A stretch of DNA of 64,000 bases. It comes from Alicyclobacillus mali NBRC 102425 (GTDB lineage: Bacteria > Bacillota > Bacilli > Alicyclobacillales > Alicyclobacillaceae). The DNA lies in assembly GCF_001570745.1 (NCBI RefSeq), contig NZ_BCSG01000003.1, positions 1-64,000 on the forward strand, given 5' to 3'. The notes below the pieces were generated by a model. It had not been told where the DNA came from. It did no database searches and saw only the letters and a list, made by a program, of their open reading frames with translations. The translations under genes and the position numbers were made by a program. Below, piece after piece: positions 60,473-64,000 of this stretch. Positions within the stretch are counted from its first letter, which is position 1. Each line of letters opens with the position of its first letter.

Positions 60473-61264
60473 TTACAAATTCGACACGAGGGTTTCGTTC
60501 GGGCGATCTTTCGACGTGATCGTGAGATACGCGACAAGCACGACGATGAAGAGTGTCGTGACGAGCGCAACGGCCCCTCGGCCAAACCCGAGCCCCCCGT
60601 ATGCTTTCTCGACGCCCAGCCAGTCCGCGAAGGAAGCGCCAAGCGGCCTCGTCATGACATAGGAGAACCAAAACGCGAAGATCTCATTCATACCCGCCCA
60701 GCGCTTCAGCAGGAAGGGCGCGCCGAACAGCACGATGAACAGAATGCCAGAAGCGAAGTACCCGAGGTGAAGCGTCGTCGCCGTCATATCCCCGCACGCC
60801 GTTCCCATGGCAAAAGTGGCAAGAACCGCAGCCCAGTAGAACAGCTCTCGGCGCCGCGTCACAATGCTGTGAATGTCGAGCGTGCGCTCCGTGCGATACC
60901 AGGTGATAAATACCGCGGCCAGGAAAATGGCAAACGCAGAGGTCGAAGCCCAGTAGGGCACCCCCAGGACGATGTGGATGGCGTCGGCCACCATGGTTCC
61001 AAACACCGCCACCATCGTCACGAAGGTCCAATAGATGTAGGGAACATATCGCTTGGCGCGGTATTGAAACCAAAAGGCAACCCCAAACGCGACGGCGCCG
61101 AGCAGCACCGCCAAGTACTTGTTGAGGTGCAGGACCAAGAAGTCCGAAGTCGCTTCTCCCATCGCCGTCGTGAGGAGCTTTACAATCCAGAACCACACGG
61201 TGATCTCGGGCACCTTGCTGACCATCGGGCGTATGCGCCGCGTACTCACGCGCGCGGTGGACAT
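60473..61264 (-). CDS. DUF347-type membrane protein
   Basis: 263 residues with about eight hydrophobic segments in repeated pairs. Blocks such as WFWIVKLLTTAMGEATSDFLV and GTACGDMTATTLHLGYFASGI match the DUF347 repeat (COG4705). These proteins are of unknown function; some have been linked to manganese or other export, which is unproven. ATG 61264 follows GGAGGG. It lies downstream of the Dam-type methylase on the same strand. Confidence 0.8.
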   Translation of the reverse strand: MSTARVSTRRIRPMVSKVPEITVWFWIVKLLTTAMGEATSDFLVLHLNKYLAVLLGAVAFGVAFWFQYRAKRYVPYIYWTFVTMVAVFGTMVADAIHIVLGVPYWASTSAFAIFLAAVFITWYRTERTLDIHSIVTRRRELFYWAAVLATFAMGTACGDMTATTLHLGYFASGILFIVLFGAPFLLKRWAGMNEIFAFWFSYVMTRPLGASFADWLGVEKAYGGLGFGRGAVALVTTLFIVVLVAYLTITSKDRPNETLVSNL

Positions 61265-61341
61265 GCGAATCCCTCCTGTGCAGGCGCCTCACAGGCGCCG
61301 TCCGTTCCAACGGTCATGGACGCCCGAGGGGAGCCGCAGGT

Positions 61342-62154
61342 TCAACGCGATCTCGGCGTAAACAGCGCGAGAACTTCCGGTGCGTAGCCGCGCCGAGCTC
61401 CCTGGCAGCTGATGGCGCGGCGGACCTGGAGTTGACGGCACTCTGCACGGCGGTACGCCCGCTCCGTAAAAGGCGTCAGGTGGTTGGAGATGAGCACCGG
61501 AATCCCGCGGTCGGCGAGTTCCTCCGCAATGCGGGCGAGATCGCGCTGTTCGCCTTCCCCGAAGCCCTGTGCCGCGTACTGGCGAAAGTTTGCCGTCTTC
61601 GACAGCGGGACATACGGCGGATCGCAATAAACCACGTCGCCGGGCTCCGCCATGCGCATCACCGCGCGAAAATCGACGCAAAGGAACTCCGCGCGCCTCG
61701 CTTTCTCGCGAAAATATCGCATCTCGCCCTCGGGAAAGTAGGGGCGCCGGTACCTTCCAAACGGCACGTTGAAGCGCCCTTCCGTGTTGTATCTGCAGAG
61801 CCCGTTATACCCGTGGCGATTCAGGTAGACAAACAGGACGGCGCGGCGCACCGGATCGCGGGAGGCATTGAACTCCTCCCTCAGCGCATAGTACGCCTCA
61901 GGACAGTTGTTCTCCGGAACAAACAGCCGCCTGCAGTCCTCGATGAACGCCTCGCCGTACACGCTCAACGCGCGGTACACGGCGATCACGTCCGCGTTGA
62001 TATCCGACAGCACATAGGCGTCGTAGCTCGTGTTCAGAAATACAGCCCCAGAGCCGACAAACGGCTCTATCAGCCTCCGGCCAGGTGGCAGCGCGCGCTG
62101 AATGTATGGTAGAAGGCGGTACTTGCCTCCCGCCCACTTCAGAAATGGCTTCAT
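61342..62154 (-). CDS. dam: Dam-type DNA adenine N6-methyltransferase
   Basis: 270 residues of the D12 class. FLKWAGGK (4-11) and FVGSGAVF (32-39) bind S-adenosylmethionine; the catalytic DPPY lies at 178-181. GLCRYNTEGRFNVPFGRY is the segment that in Dam/DpnM enzymes reads GATC. No restriction enzyme gene is adjacent, so it is solitary or a relic of a lost system. Target GATC is likely but not proven. Confidence 0.88.
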   Translation of the reverse strand: MKPFLKWAGGKYRLLPYIQRALPPGRRLIEPFVGSGAVFLNTSYDAYVLSDINADVIAVYRALSVYGEAFIEDCRRLFVPENNCPEAYYALREEFNASRDPVRRAVLFVYLNRHGYNGLCRYNTEGRFNVPFGRYRRPYFPEGEMRYFREKARRAEFLCVDFRAVMRMAEPGDVVYCDPPYVPLSKTANFRQYAAQGFGEGEQRDLARIAEELADRGIPVLISNHLTPFTERAYRRAECRQLQVRRAISCQGARRGYAPEVLALFTPRSR

Positions 62155-62303
62155 GCACGCCGCCTCCTCGTCGCGGCCGCGCGCGGCGGCTCATCTCCCC
62201 TCATTCTAATCGGAGTCAGATCCGCCGTCTACCGCAAGAGGAAGACGAGATCGATCTCGGCCAAGGAGTGGATCGATGCCGGAGCTGGCGGAGGATCGAT
62301 GCC

Positions 62304-62507
62304 TTATTCCACATCATACCCAGCCTCTTCGACGGCAGCTCGAATAGCAGAAACCGGCGTCGAATCGGCGTGGGTCACGACAGCCTCTCCCTTCTCAAGG
62401 CTGACGTCCACTTGGGAGACGCCTTCGACGGCGGACAGCGCGCGTGTCACAGAGCGAACGCAGCCGTCACAAGTCATACCCTTGACGCGAATCGTCGTGA
62501 TGGCCAT
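62304..62507 (-). CDS. copZ: copper chaperone CopZ
   Basis: 67 residues, one heavy-metal-associated domain with the metal motif MTCDGC near residues 11-16. It carries Cu(I) to an exporter. ATG 62507 follows GGAGAGGGGGTGAG. The csoR gene lies 40 bases upstream on the same strand. A CopA ATPase is not in the window. Confidence 0.92.
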   Translation of the reverse strand: MAITTIRVKGMTCDGCVRSVTRALSAVEGVSQVDVSLEKGEAVVTHADSTPVSAIRAAVEEAGYDVE

Positions 62508-62547
62508 GGTCTCACCCCCTCTCCGGGCCGCATGTTCGCGGTGAGAG

Positions 62548-62847
62548 TCACAGCTTCGTGAACTGGCGAAGCACCTGAATGAGCTCGTCCACCTTCTCCT
62601 GTTCGCGGTCCCGCTGCTGCAGTGCCTCCGCCACACAGCCCCGTGTGTGAGACTCCAGGATCGACAGCCCCACCTGATGGAGCGCACTTTTCACGGCGGC
62701 AATCTGAACGAGAATATCCACGCAGTAGCGATCTTCCTCCACCATTTTCTGCAACCCGCGCACTTGGCCTTCGATTCGGCGGAGGCGCCGGGCCAAGTCG
62801 GCCTTCATAGGTCCATAGCTGTGCGTGTGTTCGTGCGATTCTTCCAC
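62548..62847 (-). CDS. csoR: copper-sensing repressor CsoR
   Basis: 99 residues. The Cu(I) ligands are C42 (DRYCVDIL), H67 and C71 (LESHTRGCV), the full C-H-C set of CsoR, unlike the CstR protein in this window. GTG 62847 follows CCGGAGGGGG. The N terminus has extra His residues (ESHEHTH) that may also bind metal. It should repress itself and copZ until copper binds. Confidence 0.93.
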   Translation of the reverse strand: MEESHEHTHSYGPMKADLARRLRRIEGQVRGLQKMVEEDRYCVDILVQIAAVKSALHQVGLSILESHTRGCVAEALQQRDREQEKVDELIQVLRQFTKL

Positions 62848-62907
62848 GTTTCCCCCTCCGGAGCAGAGCCGCCGCGCGAGCGGCATTCGTCTTCTCAATC
62901 TGTATTG

Positions 62908-62931
62908 TATACCACACCCCTGTAAGGTATC
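62908..62931. promoter_or_regulatory. possible CsoR operator
   Basis: ATACCACACCCCTGTAAGGTAT contains outward ATACC and GGTAT arms and a CCCC core, and overlaps a TATACAAT-type -10 on the minus strand upstream of csoR. Confidence 0.45.
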
Positions 62932-62939
62932 CAGCCTCA

Positions 62940-63478
62940 GTTATGCGATCACGCCCCAACGCACGCGCGCAATCGACCGATTTCGCGCGTGATCGACAGG
63001 AAAGCTTGTCCTGGCCTGCTCAATGGGTTATGCTGGTGTCAGAATACCAAAGCCTGTAGGGCATCCGAACGCCGCGATGCGACGGGTCACCAGTCCCGCA
63101 AACGGCACAGGAGCCTGACTTCCTCGAAGTGCACAGCCATCCAGAACGACAACGACACCCAGAACAACCTCAGGCACGTTCTCAATTGCGAAAACTCCCT
63201 TGGATTTAACCCACCAAGAATGCGTTCAGCCGAACTTGCTCACGGATTTCGACAGCAGGTAGCAAGGAAGCGAAAAGATGTATTTACACAACATGTATAG
63301 TTATACAGATACAATAGAATTCATTATTTGCTTTCCTTTTTATCTATTCTCTGATACAATCGCGCACAAACAAACCTCTTCGAAAGGAATGTGGGTCGAC
63401 TTTCCTGCGGCCAACCTGACAAAATGTCCGGTCTGATGGATGTCGTGAGATTCTCATTCGTGAAAGGGGAAGAGATGC
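62940..63478. other. intergenic stretch without recognised gene
   Basis: About 540 bases. A reading frame at 62989-63300 has no ribosome site and unnatural composition. Bases 63280-63365 are AT-rich (TATAGTTATACAGATACAAT and TCTGATACAAT), likely promoter elements for the following gene. No riboswitch was recognised. Confidence 0.5.
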
Positions 63479-64000
63479 ATGGCCAATCTGGAGTACACCC
63501 TCACCGAGAGCGGCACGATTCACATCGCGGAGGACGTGATTCAGACCATTGCAGGCGTAGCGCTGTCGGAGATTGACGGCGTGGCGAAGATGGCTGGTTC
63601 AGCCGTGAGCGGCCTCGCCGAGCAGATCACGGGCCGTCGCAACCTCACACGCGGGGTGAAGGTGGAGTTCTCCAACGAGGAGCAGGCGTGCACCCTCACA
63701 GCCCAGGTGGTGTTGCGCTACGGCGTCCGCATTCCCGACGTCGCGGCTCAGATTCAGGAGCACGTGCAGGCGTCGGTCGAGCAGTATACGGGACTCCGCG
63801 TCGCCGCAGTGAACGTGCACGTCGTGGGATTGTCGCTTCGCGACGAAGACGATGAAAGCGATGGGTTTGGCTTGCCGGGCAAGGTTTCCAATCTGATTCA
63901 ACAAGGAACGGATCTCGTGAAACAGGGCTACGATACGGCGAAAAACAAGGTTCAGTCCGCCGCACAGGCGACCAAAGACGCGGCCGCTGACGCCATCGGA
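63479..64000 (+). CDS. Asp23/Gls24-family envelope stress protein (partial)
   Basis: 174 codons are visible and the frame is still open at the window edge. The Asp23 fold starts YTLTESGTIHIAEDVIQTIA and includes LSEIDGVAKMAG and VKVEFSNEEQACTLTAQVVL. After about residue 125 comes a glycine/acidic linker and a helical repeat-like tail (KVSNLIQQGTDLVKQGYDTA, then KNKVQSAAQATKDAAADAIG) that recalls LEA or lipid-binding repeats, unusual for this family. ATG 63479 follows AAGGGGAAGAG. Members are thought to help membrane or wall homeostasis. Confidence 0.85.
   Translation, partial: MANLEYTLTESGTIHIAEDVIQTIAGVALSEIDGVAKMAGSAVSGLAEQITGRRNLTRGVKVEFSNEEQACTLTAQVVLRYGVRIPDVAAQIQEHVQASVEQYTGLRVAAVNVHVVGLSLRDEDDESDGFGLPGKVSNLIQQGTDLVKQGYDTAKNKVQSAAQATKDAAADAIG

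Noticed and set aside
62548-62847. Second CstR
   Set aside because: His and both Cys of the copper site are present, and copZ is adjacent, so it is CsoR.
62989-63300. 103-residue plus-strand frame
   Set aside because: No ribosome site, random composition and no neighbour link.

Overview
The window looks like a chromosomal segment of a high-GC, spore-forming thermoacidophilic Firmicute, most like Alicyclobacillus. This is inferred from the roughly 60% GC sequence, strong GGAGG-type ribosome sites, sigma-A promoters with 17-base spacers, a CotD-like coat gene, Zur/CsoR/CstR/Fur-type regulators, TPP and purine riboswitches and a 6S RNA. No rRNA, tRNA or insertion sequence was recognised.

Layout. 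1-9.7 kb: an ApbE flavin transferase with a ferric-reductase-like membrane protein; a LacI regulator divergent from an aldo/keto reductase; a CcdA/TlpA thiol-redox pair; and a second flavinylation operon (FMN-binding protein, ApbE, RnfD-like protein, SGNH hydrolase). 9.7-17.2 kb: a drug exporter, pantothenate genes (DUF2520 reductase-panB-panC), an MFS transporter and a membrane glycosyltransferase. 17.2-21.5 kb: a 6S-like RNA and a zinc regulon in which Zur and a ZnuACBB operon share two Zur boxes. 21.6-31.5 kb: a thioesterase, a sugar-type oxidoreductase, a beta-propeller lipoprotein, a MHYT-PAS-GGDEF-EAL protein, a broken oxidoreductase gene, an MFS transporter and a Pit phosphate transporter with its DUF47 partner. 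31.5-39.7 kb: a glycoside-uptake cluster (ROK repressor, GH3 glycosidase, two permeases, binding protein, LacI regulator). 40-44.7 kb: a PAP2 phosphatase, an ECF sigma/anti-sigma/membrane-protein operon, a coat protein and a secreted protein.

44.7-56.4 kb is the most unusual region. A full-length orphan csb2 (the Cas5-Cas6-type protein of CRISPR type I-G, formerly I-U) is translationally coupled to an unrecognised 99-residue gene. A sulfur/persulfide cluster follows (CstR, two TauE exporters, persulfide-dioxygenase-rhodanese, TusA-rhodanese, DsrE, rhodanese), with a divergent control region carrying two CstR-like operators. Next come cas2, cas1 and cas4, which resemble type I-C adaptation genes, and an array of 19 repeats (37 bases) and 18 spacers. 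No cas3, cas7 or cas8 is present, so adaptation genes, array and a lone processing-type gene occur without an effector in the window.

56.5-64 kb: thiC under a TPP riboswitch, an NCS1 nucleobase transporter under a guanine-type riboswitch with a terminator, a DUF347-type membrane protein, a solitary Dam-type methylase, copZ-csoR, and the start of an Asp23/Gls24 gene that runs off the end.

Start sites were chosen from ribosome-binding sites and family lengths. Functions rest on motif recognition by eye, without database searches.
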